Assembly (NCBI RefSeq): GCF_015752285.1
Contig: NZ_JADOUY010000002.1
Location: 496,001 to 560,000, forward strand
DNA: 64,000 nt
Direction of reading: 5' to 3'
Origin: Mycetocola_A sp015752285
Lineage (GTDB): Bacteria; Actinomycetota; Actinomycetes; Actinomycetales; Microbacteriaceae
Positions 63,345 to 64,000 of the stretch are shown here, in pieces. The position numbers and the translations under genes are program-made. A model generated the notes under the pieces. It ran no database searches, had not been told where the DNA came from, and saw only the letters and a list, made by a program, of their open reading frames with translations. Numbering within the stretch: position 1 is the stretch's first letter; every line of letters begins with the position of its first letter.

Positions 63345-63565
63345 GATCGGTTCCTTCGGTCGGGGCAGTGCCTGGCGTCTGTGTCCTTCCAGCTTCGCGA
63401 GGATCCGTCACTCGCGGCATCAGGCATCCCACCGGCTTTCCCGGGGGGAATACCCCCGCAGACACGAGGTAAGACGAGCCTTGTCTTGCTTGCGGAATGT
63501 CTGAGCGTGAGTAGCGTTGTTCCCACCAGCGCACCACACTCACGCGCAAACGAAGGGGAACCCCC
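63345..63565. promoter_or_regulatory. Divergent histidine kinase/Dps intergenic region
   Basis: 221 bp. GGAAT (63494-63498) and GTT (63516-63518), spaced 17 bp, resemble a SigR/SigH-type promoter; TAGCGT (63512-63517) is an alternative -10. AAGGGGAA is 6-7 nt before the dps ATG. No clear promoter stands out for the kinase. Confidence 0.4.
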
Positions 63566-64000
63566 ATGACAGACATCACGACCGTTTCATCCACCTCCGT
63601 CAGCCCCGACGTCGCAGCCGGAGTCGCCCAGTTCCTGAGCCCAGTGGTCATCGACCTCACAGCCCTCGTCGTCAACGGCAAGCAGGCCCACTGGCACGTC
63701 CGCGGAGCAAACTTCGTCGGAGTCCACGAGTTGCTCGACACCATCGTCGCCCACGCCCAGGACTGGGCAGACAGTGCCGCTGAGCGCATCGTCGCTCTCG
63801 GCCTCCCCGTCGACGGCCGGCTCTCGACCGTCGCAGCGAAGACCACGACCGGCGAGCTGACCGCGGGATTCCAGCAGTCAGAGAACACGATCGCCGAGTA
63901 CGTGGCCCAGATCGACGCTGCCCTTGTCTCGATCAAGACCGCCGTCGACGAACTCGACGGGATCGATCTCACCAGCCAGGACGTCGCCATCGAGATCGCG
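63566..64000 (+). CDS. dps: Dps family ferritin-like DNA-binding protein, 3' partial
   Basis: 145 residues visible, open at the window edge. The ferroxidase segment VVNGKQAHWHVRGANFVGVHELLDTI contains the conserved His and Asp ligands, and the four-helix bundle continues to the end. Dps oxidises and stores iron and shields DNA during oxidative stress. ATG at 63566 has AAGGGG 7 nt upstream. Confidence 0.92.
   Translation, partial: MTDITTVSSTSVSPDVAAGVAQFLSPVVIDLTALVVNGKQAHWHVRGANFVGVHELLDTIVAHAQDWADSAAERIVALGLPVDGRLSTVAAKTTTGELTAGFQQSENTIAEYVAQIDAALVSIKTAVDELDGIDLTSQDVAIEIA

Noticed and set aside
61890..63569. 559-residue plus-strand frame opposite the histidine kinase
   Set aside because: The minus-strand kinase has all catalytic boxes; the plus frame has no recognisable domain.

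Overview
The window is high-GC actinobacterial DNA. Gene content, order and style (leaderless starts, an ileS T-box, two clpP genes, fused peptide-transporter ATPases, abundant GGATGC/GCATCC words) fit the family Microbacteriaceae best. It looks like ordinary chromosome: I see no insertion sequence, prophage, integrase or CRISPR array.

Layout. 1-6.8 kb: end of an F420-dependent-type oxidoreductase, then on the minus strand cydA-cydB-cydD-cydC plus a TetR gene (cytochrome bd and its assembly exporter). 6.9-9.0 kb: divergent blaI-like repressor, M56 (BlaR-like) protease and DedA protein. Three near-identical dyads lie in the 130 bp between cydA and blaI. 9-19.8 kb: App1-type phosphatase, a divergent SRAP/AlkZ-like DNA-repair pair, FUSC protein, YceI, a lipoprotein NagZ-like glycosidase, alcohol dehydrogenase, TRIC channel, YchJ-like protein, and a TetR-controlled membrane protein/CPBP protease module. 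20-37 kb: a conserved housekeeping block, mostly minus strand: tRNA-Ala, rsfS, a hypothetical, nadD, proA, proB, obg, rpmA, rplU, rne, ndk, DUF4233, folC, ileS with a T-box leader. 37-40 kb: YtrA-type GntR with DUF1648 partner, AAA ATPase, TetR. 40-45 kb: peptide ABC importer. 45-51.5 kb: valS, GNAT, small hypothetical, methyltransferase, M3 peptidase. 51.7-56 kb: clpX, clpP, clpP, tig. 56-64 kb: tRNA-Pro, tRNA-Gly, gamma carbonic anhydrase, a 1294-residue membrane protein, a two-component system and the start of a Dps gene.

How parts work together. The cyd genes and the divergent blaI/M56 pair share operators, which suggests a protease-relieved repressor controlling a terminal oxidase. SRAP (abasic-site crosslinker) and an AlkZ-type glycosylase relative are divergently transcribed from a 91-bp gap. 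tig-clpP-clpP-clpX form the usual folding/proteolysis cluster. About twenty genes have a TANNNT-like -10 box 6-7 nt before the start codon, so they are probably translated from leaderless mRNAs.

Limits. All calls rest on reading motifs by eye. No database search, structure prediction or promoter mapping was run.
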